In this document: piece after piece, positions 9,194-19,142 of the stretch
Layout of the letters: each line of letters opens with the position of its first letter
How positions within the stretch are numbered: position 1 is the first letter of the stretch
NCBI GenBank assembly: GCA_014860585.1
Contig: JACZJL010000153.1
Location: 1-52,560, forward strand
DNA: 52,560 nt
Direction: 5' to 3'
From: Bacteroidales bacterium
GTDB taxonomy: Bacteria > Bacteroidota > Bacteroidia > Bacteroidales > 4484-276
Made by a program: the position numbers and the translations under genes
The notes under the pieces: model-generated
The model's input: only the letters and a program-made list of their open reading frames with translations
What the model was told of the DNA's origin: nothing
The model's database searches: none

Positions 9194-9925
9194 TTACCAT
9201 TTTCGGCTTTCGATCGAAAGTTTAGTGAATAAAATGAATAATGCGATCAAACTAACAAAGTAAACAACATCTCTTGTATCAATTACGCCACGACTCATCG
9301 AAGTGTAGTGAGCGTTTATACCCAGGGATTTGATAAACAAATCTACCGTTCCAAACAAATCCAGCGAATGGATAAAGTCGAAACCAACATATGTGAACAA
9401 GCTTAAAAATACCGCTACAATAAAAGACACGATCGGGTTACCGGAGATCGAGGATGAAAACAGGCCAATTGAAACAAAAGCAGCTCCCAGAAACAATAAC
9501 CCGATGTAAGAACCCCATATTCCTCCGGTGTCAATATTTCCCTTAGGCAACCCCAACTGGTAAACCGAATAAAAATAGATAAGGGTAGGCAATACAGAAA
9601 AAACAACGAGGATGACTCCGGCAAAATATTTTGCAATGATGATCTGAAGGTCGGTCAGTGGCTTGGTGAGCAAAAACTCAATAGTGCCGCTCCGGTGCTC
9701 GTCCGCAAACGATCGCATGGTGATGGCGGGAATCAGGAATAAAAAAACGAATGGCGCCATCATAAACAGACCATCGAGTGAAGCAAAACCAAAATCAAGA
9801 ATATTAAAATCAGAGGCAAATACCCATAAAAACAAGCCGTTTGTCAGAAGAAACACCGCAATCACAATGAAACCGATCAATGAGCTCAAAAACCCTCTTA
9901 ATTCCTTCTTCAGCAAAGTAATCAT
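9194..9925 (-). CDS. gldF: Gliding-motility ABC transporter permease GldF
   Basis: This 243-residue ABC-2 type permease has about six membrane segments. The cytoplasmic segment after the second one, FADEHRSGTIEFLLTKPLTD, is the characteristic ABC-2/GldF signature. It is the first gene of the minus-strand run; gldG follows at once, which argues for one complex in the inner membrane. The length is normal for GldF. The ATG at 9925 opens directly with the amphipathic MITLLKKELRGF. A possible -7 box lies 26 bases upstream on the minus strand (9951-9958). Confidence 0.94.
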   Translation of the reverse strand: MITLLKKELRGFLSSLIGFIVIAVFLLTNGLFLWVFASDFNILDFGFASLDGLFMMAPFVFLFLIPAITMRSFADEHRSGTIEFLLTKPLTDLQIIIAKYFAGVILVVFSVLPTLIYFYSVYQLGLPKGNIDTGGIWGSYIGLLFLGAAFVSIGLFSSSISGNPIVSFIVAVFLSLFTYVGFDFIHSLDLFGTVDLFIKSLGINAHYTSMSRGVIDTRDVVYFVSLIALFILFTKLSIESRKW

Positions 9926-9950
9926 AGTAAATTGTTAAGCTTTGAAAGCG

Positions 9951-9958
9951 CGAAAATA
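9951..9958 (-). promoter_or_regulatory. Possible -7 box for gldF operon
   Basis: On the minus strand the bases read TATTTTCG, one base from the TAnnTTTG consensus of Bacteroidota, 26 bases before the gldF ATG. No well-spaced TTG -33 element was found. Confidence 0.3.
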
Positions 9959-10124
9959 ATACAAATGAACGAACGCTAACCACTTCCAATTATTTCGGAT
10001 AATCCAAGTCAGTGTAAATGACCGGATAGAATATTCATCAGGCTAAAATTTACCCTTAACTATTCGCTTCATTTTGACTTTTTAAAGAAAGTGTTTACTG
10101 ATTTTGAAAAACCTGGTGCAGTAT

Positions 10125-10144
10125 TTTCACCCATGTGGGTGAAA
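10125..10144. promoter_or_regulatory. 20-bp dyad, candidate operator
   Basis: Perfect 9-base arms TTTCACCCA and TGGGTGAAA flank a 2-base centre. There is no T-run, so it is not a terminator. It lies between gldF and the giant gene, about 230 bases upstream of the latter's promoter. I did not see a second copy in the window. Confidence 0.45.
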
Positions 10145-10352
10145 TTCCTTATTTCAATACTGTAATAATTTAATCCTTGAACAACTTAAGTAAGTCAATT
10201 AAAAATTATTTCATTTTATTAAATCATTCATTATGAGTGTTATATATGTAATTTTGATAATAATAAATTCATTCAGACAACTTTGGCCTGCATTTTGAAA
10301 ACCCAGCTTTAACCGGTTGCAAAATTTTTAACAAAACATTAACACTCAGAAA

Positions 10353-10385
10353 TTTGGAAAAAGGTAATCATTGATATTACTTTTG
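10353..10385 (+). promoter_or_regulatory. Bacteroidota-type promoter for the giant T9SS gene
   Basis: TTTG (10353-10356) and TACTTTTG (10378-10385) are 21 bases apart, within the range reported for this phylum. The start codon is 53 bases downstream. Confidence 0.6.
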
Positions 10386-10438
10386 CGCAAATTTGTACCA
10401 TAATATTTTTTACCATTAATTAACACTAAATTGCAATT

Positions 10439-13400
10439 ATGAAAACAAGTCTATTTGTTATGATTATGCTTAGCATGCTGATGAGTTTTACACACGGTAA
10501 TGCCCGTGGAAACAGTCATCAGGTTCAGTCCTTTCAGCCACAGGTTGAAGAGTCAGAAATCCTTTCGTTTAAGGAGCCGCCAGAAAGTACCCGTTTCAGG
10601 TTACATCCTGGTTCTGCCCCGGGACAATCGGGTGGGAATCCGTTCTTACTGGTTGACACCCCTTTGAATTATTCATCAAACGTAGCAGAAGCAACTATTT
10701 TGAGGTATGACAACTCAACAAACGTGAATGCCATCGGATTGCAGGAGGGGGGCACATTCACTGCTGCGATAAAATTTCCTGCGACCACCATGGGGCAGTT
10801 TTCAGGGATGAAACTCTCACAGGTTGAGATTTTTATTTTTCATGTTCCAACTACCTGCGTTTTAAAAATCTGGGGACCTGGAACGGCTTCGAGTCCCGGT
10901 ACGTTGCTTCATCAGGAGCAGTTTTTCCCATCACAGGCCAGTTGGCATGTGATTGACATTCCGGTTTTGATCGGCATAACAGGAGAAGAGCTTTGGGTAG
11001 GTTATGAAATTATACATACACCTGGTTTAGCGCCGTCTGGTGTGGGGCCAGGACCAGCAGCCGCCGGTTTTGGGGATCTGTTTTCATTTGACGGTCTCGA
11101 ATTTGAATCATTGCTGAACAGTTCCGGACTGAATTTCAACTGGAACATCGCAGCAATACTTGAAACGCAAAGTGTTCTACCAACGGCATATGCTGGCGAA
11201 GACGCCACTATTTGTGCTACGGAACAGTATGTAATTGAAGATGCTACAGCGACAGATTTCAGTTCAGTTTTCTGGACAACCACCGGCGATGGATATTTTG
11301 TCACTCCGGTAAGTCTTAATCCTAAATATGTTCCCGGCCCGGGAGATATAGCATCTGGTTCAGTGACCCTTTGCATAGATGCATTTCCAATTGGCGGAGG
11401 GCAACCAGCATCCGATTGTATGCTTTTAACCGTAGACCTTGATCCGACGACTTGTTGTTGTCCGGATTTTAAACTCAAAGACGCCTTGAACATTTGTCCT
11501 CCCGAAGGGGCATGCAGAGGAGAAACAGCGCCAGGATTAAATAAGGAGGGAATGGCTGCCTGCAAGGAAACTACGCACACTTATACTGTTTTTCCAAATG
11601 ATCCGGGGTACGTATATACATGGACGATCAGCGGAGGTACACCAACCAGTTTTGTCGGCAATCCCATTTCGGTTTTGTGGGGTAGCGGATCAAGCGGAAT
11701 AATCCAGGTGTTTATTTCAGGAAACAATTGCAATGACACCATCAGCCAGGAAATTTGTCTGATTGACGGTCCTCAGGCTGATTTTACCTTTAATCCAAAC
11801 CCTGTTTGCATGAATACCGATGTTAACTTTTTCAATACATCGCTTGGCGGGGCCACATATTTTTGGGATTTTGGGAACGGGGTAACCCACTCCGGCGCCA
11901 ACCCACCTCCACAGCAATATAATGCTGCGGGGACTTATGTTATAACGCTCACTGCTACTGATCTTGGTTCAGGTTCAGCACAGGGTGATCATGGCGCCTG
12001 TGGTTGTGTTGATACCATTTCAAAAACCATTGTTGTGTTGAATGGCCAGGGTCCTGAAATTGAAACAGATTGTTGCTACGGAACGGTTTGCCCTGGTGAA
12101 ACATCTTCTTTCTTCACTAACCTGGTTTGTGGCACATATAATTGGACAGTCGCGGGAGGAACTATTATTTCAGGCGCAGGCACCAATGCGATCACCGTGC
12201 AATGGGCTGCAACCTATCCCGGACCAACTTCAGTGACTTTAGCGGTTCCGGGTTGCGGTTCTGCACCTTGTCCCGGTTCCACCACCATTTATGTTCCGGT
12301 ACTTTATCCCAATTTACCGATCAGCGGACCAAGCCCGGTTTGTGTCGGATCATCAGCTACTTATTCGCTGCCGGTGCTGCCCGGAACTTATTACACCTGG
12401 ACTGTTACAGGCGGTACCTATCAATTTAATGATAAAGACCGAAATGTACCCAATGTGAACATTACTTTCAATACGCCCGGAACCTATACGATCCAGTGTG
12501 TATATAACAATCCTATGGCAGGTTGCAGCGGAGCCAGCTCAATTACGGTTGATGTACTTCCGGTCTTTTCGATTCTTTTCGGGCCTGAAGTTGTTTGTGA
12601 AGGATCCACTGAAACTTATTTTTCCAATGGAAATGCGAACTGGTTTATAACGCCCCCTGGAGCTTTGGTAGGAACCGGAAACTCCCCGGCCATCACCTGG
12701 GGTGCACCGGGAACATACACATTGGTTGCAAAACCCGTTAATCCATCTCTCTTCTGCAATGATTCAGCAGTGAAAATTGTTGAAGTGATTGCTAAACCAA
12801 TATTGGGTCCAATCACGGGAAAGACTATGGTTTGTCCTGATAAAAATCAAACCTACAGTGTAACTTCGAACACGGTTGGGAGTCAGTTTGTATGGTCTGT
12901 ATCTTTGGGAACGGGAGTTATTCAATCCGAAATGGGTGCTGATAAGGACTCTGTGGTTGTTAAATGGACAGGAACAGGTCCATGGCAGCTAAAAGTAGAG
13001 CAGGAAATCGAGATCAGCCCGGGTAATTTCTGCACATCTTTACCACAATTTCTTAATGTAAATCCTTTCCCTACCCCAACAATAACAGGAGTTTCAACGG
13101 TTTGTGCAGATGCAGTGGAGACTTATGTTGCCAGTGGACCTGCACCTCCGGGAGGTTTTCAATGGACAATTAATCCTCCGGGACAAGGGACGATTATTAG
13201 CGGGCAGGGTACGAACTCAGTGAACATCAAGTGGCACGGACCTTTAAATAATTCAGCTTCTGTCAAAGTTGAGCATTGCAGTGGTTCATTTATACTTCCA
13301 ATAGCCGTGAATGCACCGCCATCAGCTGTTGCCACTTACAGCACGCTGCCTGTTTTTTGTTTAGGCGACAACACCACGCTGGTATTGTCAACTCCTCCCT

Positions 13401-16400
13401 GCGGAGGTTGCTCCTATCAATGGTTTAAAGCGCCAGCCAGTCCATTGGGGACTTCCTCAAATCAGAACATTAACATCTCATCCTTAAGCCTTGGGGTACA
13501 CCAGTATTATGTTGAAGTAACCCAAAACGGATGCACTATGAAGTCGAATATTGTAGATGTTGTTATAAAAGATTGCGGCAATGGCGATCCGGGCACCTGC
13601 GATGTTGTTGCATGGTTCTGGCCTTATGTTGAATGTGATAAAGTAACCCTGATCGATAAATCGACAGTTGGTCCGGGTGCGTCAATAACACTCTACCAGT
13701 GGACTGCATCCGGACCAGGTACTGTATCGTTTGCTCCAAATGCCAACGATCCAAATCCTGTCATGACAGTTTCCGCTTCAGGTACCTATGTGATTTCTCT
13801 CACGGTCACCTCATCCAGTGGCTGTACACATACCTGGACAGAATTGGTCAATATCCTTCTGCCAACAGCCGATTTCACCTTTACCAGCCCCACCTGTGTG
13901 GATGATGCCGTTTCGTTTACACCCATTCCCAATAATCCTAACTTCAATTACTACTGGACTTTTGGCGATGGATTTGATTCCTATACAGGGCTTACCGATC
14001 ATGCGTACTCCTCCGCAAGCCCGCCGGTTTTTATTGTAAATCTTACCATAACCGATGAGTATGGTTGCGTGGCTACTGCGCAAAAACAAGTGTGGGTAAA
14101 TCCCAAAACACCATGTGTGATTGCTGCTTCAGACACCGCTTTTTGTCCGGGTGGATATGTTACGCTCACCGCCTGCGATAACATGAACAGTTATCAATGG
14201 TACAAAGATGAACTTCCCATTGCCGGCGCAACAAGCCAAAACTACCTGGTTTATCAGCATGGCGAATACTCAGTTGAAGTTACCAATGCGTTTGGCTGTA
14301 AAACAGTAGCCGAAAGTGTTTACATTTATATGTATCCAACACCTATTGCAAACATTACCGGAGAAACCTACATTTGTTCTCCTTCCTGGTCAAACGCATA
14401 CTTCTATTTAATTACACCGTTCAACCCCAACTATTCCTACCAATGGAACGGACCGAGCGGCAACCCGGGCGATTATTTTGTAACATCAACCAATAATGAT
14501 GCATGGGGAAGTATGCCTGCCGGTACAACGGGACAGTATATCTTTACGGTTACCGTTACTGATAATGTAACCGGGTGCAAAGCTACAGACTATATTTGTG
14601 TGACTTTTAACCTGAGTCCCGACCTGAATGTGCCATTTTACAGTGGTTGCGAAGGTCCTCCTGTTACACTTACCCCGAACATTATTGATCCTTCAAAATA
14701 TACTTATCAGTGGAGCAGCGGACAGACAACACCAATAATCACAGTTACTGCTCCCGGAAGTTATTCACTCACCATTACGGATAAATTGACCGGTTGCTCA
14801 TCCACTGTGATAGCGGCAATGATCTTCCCAAATCCTGATTTGTCATTATTCCCGATTGGTTGCGGCACAATGTTTTGCAACGATCAGCTCGATTTATACA
14901 TCCCTTTGCCGCTGAATGCTTTGCCGTGGCCTAATACCATTCCCGACACTTACCCGATAATTGAATGGTATGACCAGTTTAACAACCTGGTTGGAACCGG
15001 TGATGTTCTCCCGTTCATCCCGGTTACAGCAGGAAGTTACCAGTTTTCAGTTGTCGTTCAAAACTATCAGGGTTGCATTGATACTGCAGGGGTGTTTTGT
15101 CTTGATGTAGCATGTTGCCTGGTTGAAATACAATCTGTTGAAACCACCCCCGCTTCATGCCCTGAGATATGTGATGGTTCAATAACAATTACATTAGATC
15201 CGGCTTCCTATGGAGGCCCGTTTACCATCACACAAACTTCGCCTCCGCCAACCAATTCATGGACTATAGTCCCGGGTGTTCCATTGGTATTAACAGGACT
15301 CTGCCCTGATTTCTACACATTTATTATTACTGACGAAACGGAGCATTGTGTTGAGGAAATTACCGTTCAGCTTGGTTATGAAAGTGATATCTGTTGTGAA
15401 ATCATTATCGAATCTGCCAGCATAACGAAAGCTTCCTGCCCGGAAGTCTGTGATGGTGCAATAACAGTTCTTCTCGACCCTGCGTCAACAGTCTCACCAT
15501 TTACAATCACAATTACACCTCCCGGTATTTCATATACCATTCTTCCGGGAGTTCCATTCACCTTAAATAACTTATGCCCCGGTACATACCTGGTAACAAT
15601 AACTGATTCCACTACGCTGTGTACATACACCCATCAGGTTTATGTCGGATTTGAAAGTGATATTTGCTGCGACATCATTATCCAGTCCACCGAATTCACC
15701 AATGCCAGTTGTCCTGAAATTTGCGACGGCTCGCTGACCATCGTGTTAGACCCGGCGTCAACAGTTGCTCCGTTTACCATCACTCCGGTGGCTCCTCCCG
15801 GACCACCTGTGCCCATCGTTCCCGGCGTACCATTTACCCTAACCGGCTTATGCCCGGGCGTATATGGATTCGTAATCAGTGATGAAACCGGATTGTGCGC
15901 TGAGGAGGTGTTCTTCCAGATCGGTTTTGAAAGTGATATTTGCTGCGACATCATTATCCAGTCCACCGAGTTCACAAATGCCAGTTGTCCTGAAATTTGC
16001 GACGGCTCGCTGACCATCGTGTTAGACCCGGCTTCAACGGTTGCTCCGTTTACCATCACTCCCGTGGCTCCTCCCGGACCACCTGTGCCCATCGTTCCCG
16101 GCGTACCATTTACCCTGACGGGTTTGTGCCCGGGTGTGTATGGATTCGTAATCAGTGACGAAACCGGATTATGTCAGGAGGAGGTGTTCTTCCAGGTTGG
16201 CGTAGAAAGTGATATATGCTGCGATATCATTGTTGATTATGTCAATTTTACCAATGCAACCTGTCCTGAAATTTGCGACGGCTCGCTGACCATCATGTTA
16301 GACCCGGCATCAACGGTTGCTCCGTTTATAATCACTCCGGTGGCTCCTCCCGGACCACCTGTGACGATCACTCCCGGCGTGCCATTTACCCTGACCGGTT

Positions 16401-19045
16401 TATGCCCTGGCACTTATGGATTCGTCATCACTGACGAAACCGGATTGTGCGCTGAGGAGGTGTTCTTCCAGATTGGCGTAGAAAGTGATATTTGCTGCGA
16501 AATAATTATTGAGGAAGTGATTTTAACGAATGCCTCCTGCCCTGAGACCTGCGATGGTTCGCTTTCCATCCTATTGGATCCCGCTTCCACCGGAGGGCCT
16601 TTTACCATCACGCAAACTTCTCCTCCACCGGTAACCACCTGGCCAATTATCCCTGGTGTGCCCTTCGTGCTGAGCAACCTTTGTCCGGGCGAAATTCAAT
16701 TTATCATCAGTAATCCAACCGGATCATGTATCCAGGAAGTTAACATTTACATCGGGTTTGAAAATGAGGACTGCTGTTTTGCTGCAATTGATCCAAGCTT
16801 TATTCATATCACCTCACCTTTATTAATTACTTCAAACACTGTTTGGGATGATAAATATTTTATTGCCGACGGTGTCATGGTTACTGTTGACAATGGCGCA
16901 TTACTCGATATTACCAATGTGGACGTTGTTTTTGGAGAGTGTGCAGGTATTGAATTTGTGAATGGTGGTTATCTGAGAGCCAATAACTCGGTGTTCAGAC
17001 CATGCGATATGGATAAAACATGGAAAGGGCTCAGGTTTGACGATGGAGTGCTATTTACAGACATCATAAATATGGTGAACGAATGCACCTTTAAAAATGC
17101 TGAAGTGGCACTCTATTTCCTCAAGGATGCGGATGCATTGATATCGAATAACCTGTTCTCCAACTGCAATATTGGTATCAGGGTTGAAGATAATAGAACC
17201 TTTAATCATCCGATTAGCGGAAATCGTTTCGTAACGGAAACCTTCTATCCGGAATTCAAAACTGCCTGTAACTACCCGTTCACCGCAAGTTTAGTAAGCT
17301 ATGGAATTTACTCTACCAGGTCTGATTTTCGTCAGTCTGTATCGCACAACGAGTTCATCAATGGATTCGTCAGTGGCAATGTGGTTACTTACGGTGTGCA
17401 CCAGTTGTTTGGCAGTGGTACTTTCTCTTACAGTACGTTCACTGATTTACACTATGCAGTAGCGCTGAGTTCGCAATCAGGTTACACTTCAATTCAGGCC
17501 AATCGCATGGAGTCGAAGGTAAAAGGTTACCCAATCAACATTTTCCAATGTTCAGGTCCTGTGATTGAAGTGCATGAAAACACCCTGATCAACAACTACC
17601 ACCTTTACACAGTCAGTGCCGGGATTTATACAAATCGTTCTGCACGGCTCAGTATTTCCGGTAATGAGATCAATGGCTTTTACTATGGAATTCAGGCTTT
17701 GTCGATTAAGAACAGTCAGGTTACAAACAACATAATCCAACAAAGCCTGAATACAGGAATCTATTTTGCTGAAGCCAAGAATAGCGCCAGTTTCATCACA
17801 TGCAACGAAATCTCAATGCAGAATCTCTCATCAACCACCGGTATCTATGGTGTAAATATGTCGGCTAATTCAGAGGTTTCGAGCAACTGTGTGAACGATT
17901 GCCGCGTTTCGATGGATTTCAGAACTGCTTCCAGCAATCCAACTCCATTGCCCAAAATCAGAAATAATTTCCTTTACAATTATAACCTGGCCGGTATTAA
18001 TGTTCAGGGACACACTGGCAATATCGGTTTGCCTTCAACTGACCCGGGAATGAATACTCTCTGGAGTAATCAGAATGCCGCTGTTGATATCAACAAGAGT
18101 TCTGCACCACCAATTACGGTAGCTGACAACTTCGGGATGTTCAATATTTCATTCCCGAATGTTCAGATCACAAGCAACAATCCGTATCATTCTACTGCCT
18201 CTTGTGCCCAGCAGATTTTCAACATGCCTTCGCAAGGCAACCTGAACATCAATTTCACCTGTGATAATTACAACAAAATTATTGCGATGATGATGGGGTT
18301 TGAAGGATCATATCTGCTGGCTCAGGATTATCTTGCTCAATTCAAGTCATCACCTGATCCCTATTTGGATGCCAACACAATTATGGCCTCAATCGCCAGT
18401 CTGGACGAACCCATGTTGGAAATGCTTATTTCGGAAGTAGATCTTTCGGTGAATGAAAAGTCACTGCTCCGTTATGAGTACTATCTGCGTAAGGGAAATA
18501 TCGCAAAAGCAAAATTGCATTTGCAAAGTTTCATCCCGCAGGACAACGACCAGGTTGAGTTCAAAACACTGCTGATGCTGAACCTCGACACAGCGGAACT
18601 GGGATGGGAAGCGATCCTGCCCGAAACTGTTGAAATGTTGAAAGCAATTGCTGATAGTGAAAATGTCAACGCGAACCTGGCCATCTACATGCTCAACAAT
18701 ACTTCAACCTACCGCGATTACCTGTTCGAGACTGTTTCGTTGGAGAATGTAGTGCTTGGAGACCAGATCGTACAACTGGAAGGTGCTGAAAGCTACCTGA
18801 ACATTTATCCGAATCCGGCCATAAGTTCCGTTGTTATCGAAGCCTTCAATGCGAATGCTGAAAGCAGCAAAATAGAAATCTTTGATATGAACGGACGTCT
18901 TGTCCATGATTATACGATCAATTTCTCAGCCGCTGGTTTCGAACTTAATATCGAGCATCTGAAGCAAGGCATCTATTTTGTAACACTGAGTGATATTAAT
19001 ACCGGATTCCTGCAACAGGGAAAACTTGTTAAAATGAGCAATTAA
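10439..19045 (+). CDS. Giant (2868 aa) PKD/repeat/beta-helix protein with T9SS sorting domain
   Basis: Order of parts: signal peptide (about residues 1-20); an N-terminal jelly-roll-like region (about 50-235); a long string of PKD/Ig-like domains to about 1555, with recurring forms such as ATYFWDFGNG and YYWTFGDGFD; six Cys-rich repeats of 91-93 residues (1559-2111), each opening with CC and carrying CPEICDG or a close variant; a right-handed beta-helix-like region (about 2120-2560); a helical stretch (about 2600-2780); and a type A T9SS sorting domain (YPNPAISS, GIYFVTLS). No catalytic motif was recognised in the PKD region. The beta-helix resembles NosD/pectate-lyase-like carbohydrate-interacting folds. 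Likely a cell-surface or released adhesin or polysaccharide-binding protein (inference). It has its own promoter and a strong terminator, so it is probably monocistronic. Confidence 0.93.
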   Translation: MKTSLFVMIMLSMLMSFTHGNARGNSHQVQSFQPQVEESEILSFKEPPESTRFRLHPGSAPGQSGGNPFLLVDTPLNYSSNVAEATILRYDNSTNVNAIGLQEGGTFTAAIKFPATTMGQFSGMKLSQVEIFIFHVPTTCVLKIWGPGTASSPGTLLHQEQFFPSQASWHVIDIPVLIGITGEELWVGYEIIHTPGLAPSGVGPGPAAAGFGDLFSFDGLEFESLLNSSGLNFNWNIAAILETQSVLPTAYAGEDATICATEQYVIEDATATDFSSVFWTTTGDGYFVTPVSLNPKYVPGPGDIASGSVTLCIDAFPIGGGQPASDCMLLTVDLDPTTCCCPDFKLKDALNICPPEGACRGETAPGLNKEGMAACKETTHTYTVFPNDPGYVYTWTISGGTPTSFVGNPISVLWGSGSSGIIQVFISGNNCNDTISQEICLIDGPQADFTFNPNPVCMNTDVNFFNTSLGGATYFWDFGNGVTHSGANPPPQQYNAAGTYVITLTATDLGSGSAQGDHGACGCVDTISKTIVVLNGQGPEIETDCCYGTVCPGETSSFFTNLVCGTYNWTVAGGTIISGAGTNAITVQWAATYPGPTSVTLAVPGCGSAPCPGSTTIYVPVLYPNLPISGPSPVCVGSSATYSLPVLPGTYYTWTVTGGTYQFNDKDRNVPNVNITFNTPGTYTIQCVYNNPMAGCSGASSITVDVLPVFSILFGPEVVCEGSTETYFSNGNANWFITPPGALVGTGNSPAITWGAPGTYTLVAKPVNPSLFCNDSAVKIVEVIAKPILGPITGKTMVCPDKNQTYSVTSNTVGSQFVWSVSLGTGVIQSEMGADKDSVVVKWTGTGPWQLKVEQEIEISPGNFCTSLPQFLNVNPFPTPTITGVSTVCADAVETYVASGPAPPGGFQWTINPPGQGTIISGQGTNSVNIKWHGPLNNSASVKVEHCSGSFILPIAVNAPPSAVATYSTLPVFCLGDNTTLVLSTPPCGGCSYQWFKAPASPLGTSSNQNINISSLSLGVHQYYVEVTQNGCTMKSNIVDVVIKDCGNGDPGTCDVVAWFWPYVECDKVTLIDKSTVGPGASITLYQWTASGPGTVSFAPNANDPNPVMTVSASGTYVISLTVTSSSGCTHTWTELVNILLPTADFTFTSPTCVDDAVSFTPIPNNPNFNYYWTFGDGFDSYTGLTDHAYSSASPPVFIVNLTITDEYGCVATAQKQVWVNPKTPCVIAASDTAFCPGGYVTLTACDNMNSYQWYKDELPIAGATSQNYLVYQHGEYSVEVTNAFGCKTVAESVYIYMYPTPIANITGETYICSPSWSNAYFYLITPFNPNYSYQWNGPSGNPGDYFVTSTNNDAWGSMPAGTTGQYIFTVTVTDNVTGCKATDYICVTFNLSPDLNVPFYSGCEGPPVTLTPNIIDPSKYTYQWSSGQTTPIITVTAPGSYSLTITDKLTGCSSTVIAAMIFPNPDLSLFPIGCGTMFCNDQLDLYIPLPLNALPWPNTIPDTYPIIEWYDQFNNLVGTGDVLPFIPVTAGSYQFSVVVQNYQGCIDTAGVFCLDVACCLVEIQSVETTPASCPEICDGSITITLDPASYGGPFTITQTSPPPTNSWTIVPGVPLVLTGLCPDFYTFIITDETEHCVEEITVQLGYESDICCEIIIESASITKASCPEVCDGAITVLLDPASTVSPFTITITPPGISYTILPGVPFTLNNLCPGTYLVTITDSTTLCTYTHQVYVGFESDICCDIIIQSTEFTNASCPEICDGSLTIVLDPASTVAPFTITPVAPPGPPVPIVPGVPFTLTGLCPGVYGFVISDETGLCAEEVFFQIGFESDICCDIIIQSTEFTNASCPEICDGSLTIVLDPASTVAPFTITPVAPPGPPVPIVPGVPFTLTGLCPGVYGFVISDETGLCQEEVFFQVGVESDICCDIIVDYVNFTNATCPEICDGSLTIMLDPASTVAPFIITPVAPPGPPVTITPGVPFTLTGLCPGTYGFVITDETGLCAEEVFFQIGVESDICCEIIIEEVILTNASCPETCDGSLSILLDPASTGGPFTITQTSPPPVTTWPIIPGVPFVLSNLCPGEIQFIISNPTGSCIQEVNIYIGFENEDCCFAAIDPSFIHITSPLLITSNTVWDDKYFIADGVMVTVDNGALLDITNVDVVFGECAGIEFVNGGYLRANNSVFRPCDMDKTWKGLRFDDGVLFTDIINMVNECTFKNAEVALYFLKDADALISNNLFSNCNIGIRVEDNRTFNHPISGNRFVTETFYPEFKTACNYPFTASLVSYGIYSTRSDFRQSVSHNEFINGFVSGNVVTYGVHQLFGSGTFSYSTFTDLHYAVALSSQSGYTSIQANRMESKVKGYPINIFQCSGPVIEVHENTLINNYHLYTVSAGIYTNRSARLSISGNEINGFYYGIQALSIKNSQVTNNIIQQSLNTGIYFAEAKNSASFITCNEISMQNLSSTTGIYGVNMSANSEVSSNCVNDCRVSMDFRTASSNPTPLPKIRNNFLYNYNLAGINVQGHTGNIGLPSTDPGMNTLWSNQNAAVDINKSSAPPITVADNFGMFNISFPNVQITSNNPYHSTASCAQQIFNMPSQGNLNINFTCDNYNKIIAMMMGFEGSYLLAQDYLAQFKSSPDPYLDANTIMASIASLDEPMLEMLISEVDLSVNEKSLLRYEYYLRKGNIAKAKLHLQSFIPQDNDQVEFKTLLMLNLDTAELGWEAILPETVEMLKAIADSENVNANLAIYMLNNTSTYRDYLFETVSLENVVLGDQIVQLEGAESYLNIYPNPAISSVVIEAFNANAESSKIEIFDMNGRLVHDYTINFSAAGFELNIEHLKQGIYFVTLSDINTGFLQQGKLVKMSN
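15113..16771 (+). repeat. Six in-frame tandem repeats of 273-279 bp
   Basis: Units begin at 15113, 15392, 15665, 15941, 16217 and 16493, at the paired Cys codons that open each copy. Units 3 and 4 are nearly identical at DNA level; unit 5 is close to them; units 1, 2 and 6 are more diverged, and 1 and 6 share the segment GGPFTITQTSPPP. The outer copies are older and the inner ones newer, as expected from unequal exchange inside an array. Confidence 0.93.
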
Positions 19046-19101
19046 ACTGTGAAAAGTTCACATTAAATCAGTCATGGTTTAATCAAACAGTTCTATTTTT
19101 T

Positions 19102-19142
19102 AAATCCCCGGTGTCTCAAGCGAGATGCCGGGGATTTTTTTT
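19102..19142 (+). terminator. Terminator of the giant T9SS gene
   Basis: A 16-bp stem (AAATCCCCGGTGTCTC / GAGATGCCGGGGATTT, two wobble pairs) with loop AAGC is followed by Ts, 57 bases after the stop. Confidence 0.92.

Larger units (their letters stand above)
9926..10438. other. Divergent intergenic region gldF / giant T9SS gene
   Basis: These 513 bases hold no convincing gene. They contain a TATTTTCG -7-like box for gldF near 9955 (minus), a 20-bp dyad at 10125-10144, a lone TAATTTTG at 10249-10256 and the better promoter at 10353-10385 for the giant gene. The rest is AT-rich and without recognisable features. Confidence 0.6.

Noticed and set aside
10249-10256. TAATTTTG as the main promoter of the giant gene
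   Set aside because: No -33 TTG at the right spacing; the pair at 10353-10385 is better.
15376-16677. Minus-strand repeated open frames opposite the Cys-rich repeats
   Set aside because: They mirror the tandem repeat units of the real gene and have no start context.
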